This document shows positions 35,488 to 43,491 of a stretch of DNA of 64,000 nucleotides, piece after piece. This DNA is from Paenibacillus mendelii (lineage in GTDB: Bacteria; Bacillota; Bacilli; Paenibacillales; Paenibacillaceae). The stretch is from NCBI RefSeq assembly GCF_024498075.1, contig NZ_JANHOF010000020.1, positions 1 through 64,000 on the forward strand, read 5' to 3'. Under the pieces are notes generated by a model, which was given only the letters and a program-made list of their open reading frames with translations, searched no databases and was not told where the DNA came from. The translations under genes were made by a program, and so were the position numbers. How positions within the stretch are numbered: position 1 is the first letter of the stretch; the number at the start of each line of letters is the position of its first letter.

Positions 35488-35886
35488 CTACTGTGTATGG
35501 GGCCAGCCGCTCCATAGATCGATTTTGTTGCCATCAGGATCGTAAACATAGAAGTTTCTCCCGCAGCCCCCGTTGTCCTCGATCGGGTCTATCCTCACAC
35601 CTGCCGAGCTTAATAGTTCAAACACCTCATCGAAGTTTTCAATTTCAAGAGTCAACAGGCATTGTTCGTTTCCAAAACTATCAAAGTAGTTGGCATTCTG
35701 CGATTCCTTTGTCTGCATAAGAAAGATGGTATCACCCGCCGGGAAACCCAGCTGCGCCTGCGCGTTGTTGGTGATCGGCCTCTTTAAAGTCAATCCTAAG
35801 TGCTGTACATACCACTCCGCAGATGAACGGGGATCAGATGCTGGTAAATAGACGCAATCAATGCCCTTGGCTATCGGTTTAGTCAT
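35488..35886 (-). CDS. VOC (glyoxalase/bleomycin resistance) family protein
   Basis: This protein of about 132 residues has the paired beta-alpha-beta-beta-beta modules of the vicinal oxygen chelate fold: GIDCVYLPASDPRSSAEWYV and LTLEIENFDEVFELLSSAGV, ending in FYVYDPDGNKIDLW, which holds the typical DPDGN turn. Function in metal-dependent chemistry or small-molecule binding is unknown. GAGAGGA allows ATG 35895 or 35886; the second is better spaced. Similar in type to 36537-36887 and 37812-38276, but the three differ considerably. Confidence 0.87.
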   Translation of the reverse strand: MTKPIAKGIDCVYLPASDPRSSAEWYVQHLGLTLKRPITNNAQAQLGFPAGDTIFLMQTKESQNANYFDSFGNEQCLLTLEIENFDEVFELLSSAGVRIDPIEDNGGCGRNFYVYDPDGNKIDLWSGWPHTQ

Positions 35887-35982
35887 CCTAATCATCTTCC
35901 TCTCAAATGGACGTTTTCCTCACTCTAATATACCGCACATATGTTCTTATGTAAATATTTTCCTTGTTTGTTATACATCACG

Positions 35983-36016
35983 AAAAAGCGCCCCCCTATA
36001 GGTATAGGAAGCGCCT
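35983..36016 (-). terminator. Terminator of the DUF4362 lipoprotein gene
   Basis: AGGCGCTTCCTAT pairs with ATAGGGGGGCGCT, followed on the minus strand by TTTTT. It lies 10 bp after the stop. Confidence 0.8.
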
Positions 36017-36026
36017 ATCTATATGA

Positions 36027-36455
36027 TTATTTAACTAGGAATTGAAAATTCTCTCCAACTTCCGTATTCTTACCGAAGCAACCTTCAAGGGTGTATTCAA
36101 CTCCCGTGTCAATTTTAGTGGCAATTAGTGTTTTACATGTTGTAGATCTAACTCTATTTTTTCCATGATTATCTTTGGTGGTATCGTACGTATATTTGAT
36201 TTCTTCCCCATTAAACTCTAAATCATAAAAAATTGGATCTCCTTCTTCTGTAAATTGAGTTATCCGTATGTCATCTTTCTTATTTTGAGAAATGTTTTGA
36301 TAGAATTCTTGAAGTCTCTCAACATTCTTTAATTGGCCGTGTAGATTAACGATATCCCCGTTTGCAATGGCAGTGTCGTAATTATACGGTTTAGAGCTGC
36401 ACGCAGATAATAAAACAATTAATATCAACGCTATTATATACATACGATTACTCAA
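36027..36455 (-). CDS. DUF4362 family lipoprotein
   Basis: This 142-residue precursor starts (TTG)SNRMYIIALILIVLLSAC, with lipobox LSAC. The mature part, NGDIVNLHGQLKNVERLQEF, TEEGDPIFYDLEFNGEEIKY and STTCKTL, follows the DUF4362 pattern. The TTG start at 36455 is supported by GGAGGGGG just upstream; ATG 36443 is 17 nt from that RBS and the ATG at 36605 has none. Two Cys in the C-terminal half (TTCKTL, EGCFGKN) may form a disulfide on the outer face of the membrane. Function unknown. Confidence 0.8.
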   Translation of the reverse strand: MSNRMYIIALILIVLLSACSSKPYNYDTAIANGDIVNLHGQLKNVERLQEFYQNISQNKKDDIRITQFTEEGDPIFYDLEFNGEEIKYTYDTTKDNHGKNRVRSTTCKTLIATKIDTGVEYTLEGCFGKNTEVGENFQFLVK

Positions 36456-36536
36456 TGAGTCCCCCTCCACCCCATATTGCAATACCCTTTGGATCAATAG
36501 TATATTAGAATTATTACTGATGAATGGAGGTTCTCC

Positions 36537-36887
36537 ATGAAAGTCAAACGAATCGTCACCAATGTTAATACCCGCGATATTGCTGCAGCGAAAAGCTTTT
36601 ATCAAGACGTGCTCGGCCTCGATTTATTAATGGATCATGGTTGGATTGCAACTTACGGCTCGCATGAGGATATGAACATACAAATTAGCTTCGCCTCACA
36701 GGGAGGCTCTGACACAAGAACCCCTGATCTATCGATTGAAGTCGATGATGTCGATGCTGCGCTTGAACGCATGAAGAGTGCTGGGTTTCCGATAGAATAT
36801 GGGCCGGCCGATGAGCCGTGGGGCGTTCGTCGATTCTACGTCCGCGACCCATTCGGCAAGCTCATCAACATTCTCGCCCATAGCTAA
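36537..36887 (+). CDS. VOC (glyoxalase-like) family protein
   Basis: This 116-residue protein reads MKVKRIVTNVNTRDIAAAKS, YQDVLGLDLLMDHGWIATYG and RRFYVRDPFGKLINILAHS. It has two VOC modules with a metal-ligand-like Glu (SIEVDDVDAAL) and a C-terminal DPFGK turn. GGAGG lies ahead of ATG 36537. The gene is alone on the plus strand between two minus-strand genes. Confidence 0.87.
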   Translation: MKVKRIVTNVNTRDIAAAKSFYQDVLGLDLLMDHGWIATYGSHEDMNIQISFASQGGSDTRTPDLSIEVDDVDAALERMKSAGFPIEYGPADEPWGVRRFYVRDPFGKLINILAHS

Positions 36888-36908
36888 TCGAATCGAAGCT
36901 AAGCTCAC

Positions 36909-37657
36909 TTATAACTTCGAATAGTCATACAGATCCACAACAGCCCCATGTTCAAAATCCTCCTTAAATAAATAGTCTATGATTTGTTTAGCCGTCTCCT
37001 CTGGTGTGGTAAGCATCCCCTTCTCCTTGACCCAGCTAAACATCTCAGCAGAAGGGAATGCTGTCTTGTCTTGGTTCCTTGCTTCCTCCTGCAGATTAGT
37101 GTCAATCATTCCAGGCCAGATCGAAACGATTCCTACCGGTACAGGGCTATGGTTTTGTTCTAATCCCACACATTGCGTAAAGACATCCAGTCCTGCCTTT
37201 GCTGCCAGTACAGACTCATCCCGGGGTGAAGATTTTTTGCTGATGCAGAGGAGATGTTCAAGATCCTTCTCTCGACATTGCAATCACTCGTAAGACGGAT
37301 AAATAAGCTGGTAAGAATGATAGGTGCGAGTAGATTTACATTCATGTTCGTGGTTATGTCCTGGATGCTAGCTGATGATAGGAAGGTCACTGGTGAAATA
37401 ATAGCGGCATTATTAATCAGATAAATACCCTCAACATTCGAGCTATCGATAGATTGGGTAATGCTGCCCATTAATGATTCAATCTCATCGACATGGTTCA
37501 GATCGAATTCGAAATATGCAATATTGCCGCTTTTGCTTAGTAGTCTATGGTTTCTTTCGCGAGAAATACAGAACAAATAGTGGTCTGGAGCTATCAACAA
37601 TTCGGACATTGCTTCCCCAAGACCTCTCGATGTTCCTGTTATGATAAAATATTTCAT
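36909..37657 (-). pseudogene. SDR oxidoreductase, YueD-like (benzil reductase type), frameshifted
   Basis: The reading frame begins MKYFIITGTSRGLGEAMSEL (TGxxxGxG NADP site) and runs to ASAKNLHPGMSLY; the next frame then supplies AAKAGLDVFTQCVGLEQ to the C-terminus SKL. One base is missing near 37201-37208. The lesion falls inside the catalytic Tyr-x-x-x-Lys motif (LY..AAK), with Ser in ISSAS upstream. Restored length is 249 residues, normal for YueD-type benzil reductases. GGAGG lies ahead of ATG 37657. Confidence 0.8.
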
Positions 37658-37749
37658 GATTGTTTCGCCTCCGATCTCATCCTTAATTGTATCCATTTCC
37701 CATATGTTCGTATATGCCTTACTGGTTTAATCCCCTCAGCCAATTAAAA

Positions 37750-37777
37750 AGAGAAGCTCCGCATAGGAAGCTCCTCT
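37750..37777 (-). terminator. Terminator of the VOC gene
   Basis: AGAGGAGCTTCC and GGAGCTTCTCT pair with two G-T pairs, followed on the minus strand by TTTTTAATT. Confidence 0.78.
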
Positions 37778-37811
37778 ACTAAGATTGTTTCACTAATTCC
37801 CGTTGATTGCT

Positions 37812-38276
37812 CTATCTCGCATATGCGAATAGATGATTTTTCACCTTTTCTACTTCTTCGGGCGCCCGGTACATGCTGACGTTCTCGTTCACATCAAACT
37901 TGTTCCCATCGGGATCGTAGAATACGAAATTAATTCCGCAGCTACCCCGATCTTCAAGCTCTTCAATCTGCACGCCATTCCCCAGCAAATGGTCATGCAG
38001 CACTTCGATTTCCCTGACTTCAAAGGTGAGTCTAAACATCTCGTAACCAGCCTTGTTCGGAAATTGGTTATCGATTTGACCTTCTGTTTGAACCAGATGC
38101 AGCCACTGTCCTTCCGATAGCTTCATAATAGCTTGATCACTCTCTTCACTGAACGGTACCGCAAACTCCAAACCAAAGTTCCGCTGCCACCACCTTGCTG
38201 ACTTCGCTGGATCTCTAACAGGCACATATACCGAGCAAATACATTTTAGACCGTTCCCCTGCAGTTTACCTGACAT
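37812..38276 (-). CDS. VOC (glyoxalase-like) family protein
   Basis: This 154-residue protein reads SVYVPVRDPAKSARWWQRNF and INFVFYDPDGNKFDVNENVS. It belongs to the same broad VOC group as 35488-35886, with the GSCGINF/GCGRNF and DPDGNK elements shared, so these two are closer to each other than to 36537-36887. AAAGGGTG places the start at 38276. The gene lies directly downstream of the ECF sigma gene, 74 bp away, and may be part of its output. Confidence 0.87.
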   Translation of the reverse strand: MSGKLQGNGLKCICSVYVPVRDPAKSARWWQRNFGLEFAVPFSEESDQAIMKLSEGQWLHLVQTEGQIDNQFPNKAGYEMFRLTFEVREIEVLHDHLLGNGVQIEELEDRGSCGINFVFYDPDGNKFDVNENVSMYRAPEEVEKVKNHLFAYAR

Positions 38277-38350
38277 CCGAAGCACCCTTTCATCATGTTC
38301 TCCCTTATATAAACGAAATCACGGATCAAAACCAAACATCACCAGGAAAA

Positions 38351-39025
38351 TTATTTTGCCAGGATACGAAATAAGTTGCCGTCGGGATCCCGGAATGTAA
38401 AGTGTAGTCCTGCATTCGAAGCCTGCAACCGAGTAAGAGATACTCCTTCACTTAGGGTACGGATAAATGCCCGATGTATATCATGAGGATTACGCCGCTT
38501 AAACGCATCAACCAATGCATCAAGATTGAGCTGATCCTCATTCTCCTTACTAAGGTATGGCCTCCTTAACTGCTGCTCCGTGACCGGGCTATTTGCTATT
38601 TGTTTAAGTCTGGCGCGCGCCCGTCCTAACGTAACCTGCACCGTCGCTTCCTTTAACCTTACGAATTCCGCCGTTTCTTTGGCCGTGAAATCGAAGACGT
38701 CCATCAATAGCAAGATCACGGTCATCTTCGGGGGCAGACGCTCTGCCAAGCATTCCAGCATCTCCCTTGTAGATAAGGCGAAATCCGGTGATGAAGGTTC
38801 ATGGGTTGCCTCTATAGGTACGGTATGAAGCCGCCGCTTTCGATGTTGATCAATCCACGCATTCTTCACGATGCGGTAGACGTAAGCGTTCGTTAAAGGT
38901 TGATGTGGATTGTTGGCGGCAAGCTCTACGATCTTGATCAACACATCCTGTGTTAAATCATCCGCATCCCATGCGTCGCCAGTCAGTTGTAAACTATATC
39001 GGTATATGATTGGTTTCCAGTCCAT
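38351..39025 (-). CDS. ECF-type sigma factor with C-terminal extension
   Basis: The 224-residue protein has sigma region 2 (IYRYSLQLTGDAWDADDLTQ, AYVYRIVKNAWIDQHRKRRL) and region 4 (LPPKMTVILLLMDVFDFTAK, KEATVQVTLGRARARLKQIA). Beyond region 4, an extension of about 75 residues ends SNAGLHFTFRDPDGNLFRIL, which resembles the last strand and DPDGN turn of VOC proteins. No anti-sigma factor gene is adjacent, so the extension may regulate activity, as in other ECF groups with C-terminal domains. The ribosome binding site is poor. Confidence 0.82.
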   Translation of the reverse strand: MDWKPIIYRYSLQLTGDAWDADDLTQDVLIKIVELAANNPHQPLTNAYVYRIVKNAWIDQHRKRRLHTVPIEATHEPSSPDFALSTREMLECLAERLPPKMTVILLLMDVFDFTAKETAEFVRLKEATVQVTLGRARARLKQIANSPVTEQQLRRPYLSKENEDQLNLDALVDAFKRRNPHDIHRAFIRTLSEGVSLTRLQASNAGLHFTFRDPDGNLFRILAK

Positions 39026-39182
39026 AATTCTATAGTTCTACCGCCGCTTCCATATTCCTCTAATCCCTGCTAAAAGCGCCCTGTCCGTTGTGCTCGGGAA
39101 TTTTTAACAAAAAATCTCAGTATATGATTATTCCAGGCGACTACTTATACTGAAGGTATTCCTCACTTAAGGAGCTGGTTGG

Positions 39183-40127
39183 ATGCACCACAATTCCCTG
39201 GAGGTCAGAGAGGTTCGCCCCGACGACGATTTCGATTATCTCTTGAAGCTAATTAACGACACATTGATGCGATATGTTAAACACTCCGTAGAATTCACTG
39301 GATTAGCGATTTCCTCTTCAGAATTAGCACAGAAATATGCTGAACAAAAAGCCTTTGTCGCCCTTTGTGATGGAAAAACAGTAGCCGTTGCTGAAATCCG
39401 TCTATCTGCATTTTCTAAAAATGGTAATCTAATGTATGGTTACTCAGATGGCAACGAAGATGCATTGCATGCATTAATTGATGAGTGTGAACGTTACGTA
39501 GCAAACCAAGGTGGAAGTAAATTATTTGCATACGTTAACACAAAGTTTGGGCAAGTCAGAAATTCAGAGATAACCATGCTGGAGCGCTGCGGATTTATTC
39601 CCGACGAATATAGCTATATCACTTGTCAACTCTCTCTGACCGGTTGGACTGCTCCAGATTGTTTTGTTGCAGACGGTATAGAACCTGTAACCGCTCTGGA
39701 TACAGAGCAAATCAATGCATTATTGCTTGAAGACGGAGAAGATGAAATGGCGGAATTGTTCAATAGACAATTTTCTACTGGGCAGTCGAGGAACCGGGTT
39801 ATGCTGTGCATTCGAGATCAAGCGTCCGGCGAAATGGCGGGTATTGCCTACTACGAAATTTATAACTATTACCCTACCCCAGAAGAAGCCTACTTCCATG
39901 CCAGCGCATTTGGTCTGCACTTTCGCCCGAAATTTGTTGTTGATAAAACCGAGAAGAAGCGATTACTACAAGGTGCTCTTCAGTCGATGAAACAATTAGA
40001 CGTACGACATGTGATAACGAAAATGACCCTAAACCATTTTGATGTGTTTGCAGCTATGGCAACGGAGGGCTTCACCAACGACACTATGGAAGAATTAAAT
40101 TCCTTACGGCTAACGAAGGCTATATGA
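39183..40127 (+). CDS. GNAT-type acetyltransferase-like protein (two domains)
   Basis: This 314-residue protein has an N-terminal GNAT-like half (LEVREVRPDDDFDYLLKLIN, VALCDGKTVAVAEIRLSAFS, TMLERCGFIPDEYSYITCQL) and a second, more diverged half (about 150-314; VMLCIRDQASGEMAGIAYYE, ATEGFTNDTMEEL). A clear acetyl-CoA loop is not seen in either, so catalysis is uncertain. AAGGAG lies ahead of ATG 39183. The downstream CD3324-family gene starts 14 bp after the stop. Confidence 0.75.
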   Translation: MHHNSLEVREVRPDDDFDYLLKLINDTLMRYVKHSVEFTGLAISSSELAQKYAEQKAFVALCDGKTVAVAEIRLSAFSKNGNLMYGYSDGNEDALHALIDECERYVANQGGSKLFAYVNTKFGQVRNSEITMLERCGFIPDEYSYITCQLSLTGWTAPDCFVADGIEPVTALDTEQINALLLEDGEDEMAELFNRQFSTGQSRNRVMLCIRDQASGEMAGIAYYEIYNYYPTPEEAYFHASAFGLHFRPKFVVDKTEKKRLLQGALQSMKQLDVRHVITKMTLNHFDVFAAMATEGFTNDTMEELNSLRLTKAI

Positions 40128-40141
40128 AGGAGTCGTGGAGC

Positions 40142-40417
40142 GTGACGAAAAAATACGTCAATGCCCGAGATGTGCTGCCCAAGGAGTTAATCGAGGAAAT
40201 CCAGAAATATGTCAAAGGATAGCATCTATATATTCCCCAATCAGGCCGCCAATCGTGGGGAACATCTACAGGCATCCAAGATGAATTTCAATTACGTAAT
40301 ACTGAAATACGGCGCAGGCACGCTGGCGGTATCACGATCAAACAATTGGCTGTCATGTTCAACCTTAGTGAGGAGAGAATACGCGGAATCATCTATGAAA
40401 GGCATACGGATGAATGA
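40142..40417 (+). pseudogene. CD3324-family (Mor-like HTH) gene with in-frame amber codon
   Basis: GTG 40142, nine nt after AAGGAG, opens (M)TKKYVNARDVLPKELIEEI and QKYVKG, then TAG at 40220-40222. The same frame continues HLYIPQSGRQSWGTSTGIQD through IKQLAVMFNLSEERIRGIIY to TGA at 40415. The whole reads as one 91-codon CD3324-family protein, whose usual form is KYVxGEYIYIP in this region followed by a helix-turn-helix. One codon is changed to a stop and no indel is needed. Either a nonsense mutation or a sequencing error. Confidence 0.78.
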
Positions 40418-40595
40418 ATCCGGGAAAAGGGGAACGGGCTGCCGCGCGGCAACCTTTCCCCTTGGACTACGTAATCATGCTATATTGTTAAAATGATTTG
40501 TTGAGTAGTCACCTCTGCTATCGCCCCTATGCTTGCTCCCGTTTGGATCGCTTTGACACTCTAGCTTCATATACCACTTAACCATCTTTTTTAGT

Positions 40596-41843
40596 TTACG
40601 ACTTTTCGTCTTTAGGCAGCACTTCCACCGCTATCTCGGCCCATTTAACAGAGCCATAAGGTGAGCTCATTCCTCCGACAAACACGGACGGACTCATAAT
40701 ATTCACCAAATAGGTCCCGGGCTTATCAATAATGACGGAACCGCTGAATCCATTATCCTGGTCTAGCGAAACTACCGTCCTCTCCCCGATTTTATAATAA
40801 TCGTCATTCTGAAACATGGACATTTGGAAAGAAACCACATCGCTCTGAATGTACTTATCGGTAACTGTTCCGGCAATAACAATCGGTTCTCCGGATTGAA
40901 TTCGAAGGTACCCTTGCGTTGGCTTAGTGAAGTGGATACTTCGCTCGTTCTCCGGGTGATTATACAAGATGGGAACCGACGATGGATCCGGGACTTGGCG
41001 ATGAATGATAATACCTGCGGGTCGCGATACATTGGAGTAGATCTGAATCGGATTCACGCCCGGACGAAGATCAACCGTATATTCCATCCTACGAAACTCC
41101 TTACCGTTTACCAGGATTGGGCCGCCAATCATTTTCTCCGTGCCTGTAATCGAACTAATTCCGCCTCCTATCACGCTTGTCATGCCACCGATCCCCATGC
41201 TTTGCAGCAGATATACATGACCGTACTCTTTTTGCGCCAATGCGCTGAACGTGATGGTGTCACCTTGTGTTGTGTAGGTCGGGTGCATCACCTTGATTGC
41301 CTTATCGTTCCACACCCAGTGCATAACTCCCTTGCTGAAGCTATAATGGACTCCCATTTTGGATAGGAGTGTTATTGGGGCATACAATAGCCCGTCTTTT
41401 GCAAATGTTGTGGGAATCGTTTCATCCAGCACTCCCAGTGAGCCGTCGGGCTCTCTGTAATACATCTTCGATCGGTTTGGTATCAAATGAAAGGACGTAA
41501 AATATGCCGGGTTATCCGGGTTTAACTGCGCCCGAGCGCTTCCCGTCTTGGCATCCCACTTGACAGTCGCCAAATGAGCTGTCTCCAGCCATTTGAATGG
41601 GAAGTACAGATGACCATTCCTCTTGAGCAGTGGGGCAGCCTTCAATGACTTTGAATCCAAGGTTAGGGACGGTTTATTCAATGCTGCAGTTAATTCGTGC
41701 GGTACCAGATAGAATACGGCTGCATCCCCCTCCACAAGCGGAAGTTCAGAAATAGGACTCTTCGCATAGCTCAAATTTAATGGGAGTAGGCCCGCAACAA
41801 GAAGGGCGGTACAGAGAAGTAGCGTGATAATAATTCGTCTCAT
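40596..41843 (-). CDS. Secreted protein with stalk (copper amine oxidase N-like) domain
   Basis: This 415-residue precursor starts MRRIIITLLLCTALLVAGLL, with likely cleavage after SYA. The N-terminal part (AAPLLKRNGHLYFPFKWLET, TTFAKDGLLYAPITLLSKMG) has the paired beta repeats of the stalk domain. A C-terminal part (ILVNGKEFRRMEYTVDLRPG, YLRIQSGEPIVIAGTVTDKY) looks like immunoglobulin-like beta sandwiches. The open frame extends to 42089, but the added N-terminus is not signal-like. It is probably a cell-surface or secreted protein. Function unknown. Confidence 0.68.
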   Translation of the reverse strand: MRRIIITLLLCTALLVAGLLPLNLSYAKSPISELPLVEGDAAVFYLVPHELTAALNKPSLTLDSKSLKAAPLLKRNGHLYFPFKWLETAHLATVKWDAKTGSARAQLNPDNPAYFTSFHLIPNRSKMYYREPDGSLGVLDETIPTTFAKDGLLYAPITLLSKMGVHYSFSKGVMHWVWNDKAIKVMHPTYTTQGDTITFSALAQKEYGHVYLLQSMGIGGMTSVIGGGISSITGTEKMIGGPILVNGKEFRRMEYTVDLRPGVNPIQIYSNVSRPAGIIIHRQVPDPSSVPILYNHPENERSIHFTKPTQGYLRIQSGEPIVIAGTVTDKYIQSDVVSFQMSMFQNDDYYKIGERTVVSLDQDNGFSGSVIIDKPGTYLVNIMSPSVFVGGMSSPYGSVKWAEIAVEVLPKDEKS

Positions 41844-42087
41844 AGAAGAAGCACCACTTTCATTTTTTTCCATATAGACGAGAAATGAATGTAAAAGTTG
41901 CGGCAGACTATAAATTGGAATTAACAATGGCTTCGCCAAGCTTGGGGAATGGAGCCATAGGAAAGTAACCTGGTAGCCTGAATCCTTCAGCTCATTTAGG
42001 AATTTTTCCCTACTCGTATTGTTAATATAAATAGTCCCTATATGTCGTACTGCTAGAGGAACGAATGCGAAGGAATGAATAATTAAC

Positions 42088-42109
42088 AAAAAACACCCTT
42101 GCGGGTGTT
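42088..42109 (-). terminator. Terminator downstream of the broken lipoprotein gene
   Basis: AACACCC/GGGTGTT 7-bp stem with 4-nt loop and a T-run on the minus strand. It lies beyond the hairpin-repeat cluster. Confidence 0.7.
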
Positions 42110-42138
42110 CGGTGACAGTTAGTTCGGACGCGCCTCCG

Positions 42139-42333
42139 CGCTGTAACGGTAAAAAAGGGCGTTACAGCGTTACCGCACAGAGAAACGGTTAGCCGTAAAG
42201 CCGTTTTATGGCGTTACAGAAGCAGAATGCAGATGGGAGACATGGACTTCGACACTGTAACGGTAGAAAAGGGCGTTACAGCACCTCATCACTGGGGGGT
42301 TGCGGTCTGTAACGCCCTTTTTGGGTGTTACAG
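42139..42333. repeat. Three 27-nt palindromic units plus a solitary arm
   Basis: The units at 42141-42167 and 42255-42281 each read CTGTAACG, an 11-nt A/G-rich middle, CGTTACAG, and differ at one base. The third, 42307-42333, is the same unit in the opposite orientation with a few changes. A single CGTTACAG arm lies at 42212-42219. Spacers (87 and 25 nt) are dissimilar, and no cas gene is near. These resemble small dispersed palindromes (REP/BIME or MITE-like) and not a CRISPR array. Confidence 0.8.
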
Positions 42334-42389
42334 CGGCGGCAGGCGGGAGAGAGAACCAACACAAGATCTATGGTCTGTTCCCGCGTCTC

Positions 42390-42792
42390 CTACTGTTTAC
42401 TTTGGCTTTCAAAAAGCTCCTGTATTTTATCCATCAATTCCTCGTTGTGAATGTAATAATACCCCTCTACGTTACCCGGAGTAAATCTGAATTTGGCTTC
42501 CTTATTTTCAAACAAAGAAACCGCATAAAGGAAGCCCGTTCTTCCTACTTGATTGGGATCTGGAACGAATTCCATGTCGCGAACCTCATACATCCAAGCC
42601 TGCACCTGCTTCTTGACCCGTTGATCCACTTCGGATCTCGATGTAGTCCACTTTCTTTAGATCGCCAGGGTAGAGTTCATAAAGCTTCTTCGTGGTTAAT
42701 TGAGGTTCTGGTACATCCGTTTTACTGCACCCGCCTAACACAAGAGCAAATACGAACAGCAATGCCATAGTTTTTATTAGTCGGCTCATCAT
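42390..42792 (-). pseudogene. Small lipoprotein gene, frameshifted
   Basis: The first frame gives MMSRLIKTMALLFVFALVLG-GC, a lipoprotein signal with lipobox, followed by ELYPGDLKKVDYIEIRSGST. The second gives KKQVQAWMYEVRDMEFVPDP and continues to ELFESQSKQ. Joining near 42612-42622 gives a continuous protein of about 133 residues. GAGGTG lies ahead of ATG 42792. Function unknown. Lesion or sequencing error. Confidence 0.72.
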
Positions 42793-42821
42793 GGAACACC
42801 TCAGCTATAAACGTTCAGTTA

Positions 42822-43292
42822 CTACCACCATCGCATAAAACGTTTATTGATCACTGCGATATTGTTCTGCTTCGCCCATCTCGTGAGCTCATCGATCCCT
42901 GTGTGTGCTGCACCAACAAACCGGAAACATAGCTTAAAGGGGACCATTTTCTTGCCGAATGGTTTAATTCCCAGAATCGGTTTAAAATAACCCATCACCA
43001 TAATCCGCTCAATTTCATTAGCTTCAATCGAACGGCCGCGTATGGATAAGGACTCCGGATGGAAGACCAGAACAGAAGGCTTAATAAATAATTTACAGAT
43101 TTCAATTGCCAGGAGAATAAGGTATATAAAGATCATACCGATGTAGATATAAATAATAGTCTGCTGATCGTTCCCGTTCTGAATCAATCGGATTAAGACA
43201 ATCGATTTCATGCCTGCTAAGAAGCTAAACAATATAATTGCAGGAATCCCTGAAGGAGGTTTGATTGTTAATCCTGTGCCGGGGTCTGTCAT
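42822..43292 (-). CDS. Small membrane protein of unknown function
   Basis: This 156-residue protein has two membrane spans (GIPAIILFSFLAGMKSIVLI and IIYIYIGMIFIYLILLAIEI) and a cytoplasmic part (about 72-156) with VLVFHPESLSIRGRSIEANE, which resembles a bacterial PH-like strand arrangement. AAGGAGG lies ahead of ATG. No family name can be given. Confidence 0.65.
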   Translation of the reverse strand: MTDPGTGLTIKPPSGIPAIILFSFLAGMKSIVLIRLIQNGNDQQTIIYIYIGMIFIYLILLAIEICKLFIKPSVLVFHPESLSIRGRSIEANEIERIMVMGYFKPILGIKPFGKKMVPFKLCFRFVGAAHTGIDELTRWAKQNNIAVINKRFMRWW

Positions 43293-43448
43293 TCATTGCC
43301 TCCTTATGCGGTGCTTCTAATTGCTCATCATTTTCACCTGTATGAATATATCTCTCGAAATATACTGCCACAATTAGGTAATTAATGTTGAAGAGAAGAC
43401 AAAGCCACTATAAATTAGTTTTAGATATGCTGCCATTATAAATTGACA

Positions 43449-43485
43449 ACAATGAGCAGGCCGCCGCGGCTTGCCTACTCATTGT
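43449..43485 (-). terminator. Terminator of the RlmA-type gene
   Basis: ACAATGAG...CTCATTGT with further pairing AGGC/GCCT and a GC-rich apex. It starts 7 bp after the stop. T-run is weak (TTGTCAATTT). Confidence 0.7.
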
Positions 43486-43491
43486 CCAAGC

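Larger units (their letters stand above)
41844..42389. other. Intergenic region with terminator and hairpin repeats
   Basis: No gene is supported. A terminator for the minus strand lies at 42088-42109 (AACACCC, loop, GGGTGTT, then TTTTTG). The rest is dominated by the 27-nt palindromic units at 42139-42333. The upstream extension of the 40596 gene's frame also crosses its left part. Confidence 0.6.

Noticed and set aside
40220..40222. Amber codon read as pyrrolysine
   Set aside because: No pylT or pyl genes seen and the family does not use it; nonsense mutation or sequencing error is far simpler.
42139..42333. Possible CRISPR array
   Set aside because: Only three units, one inverted, spacers of 87 and 25 nt, units are palindromes, and no cas gene in the window.
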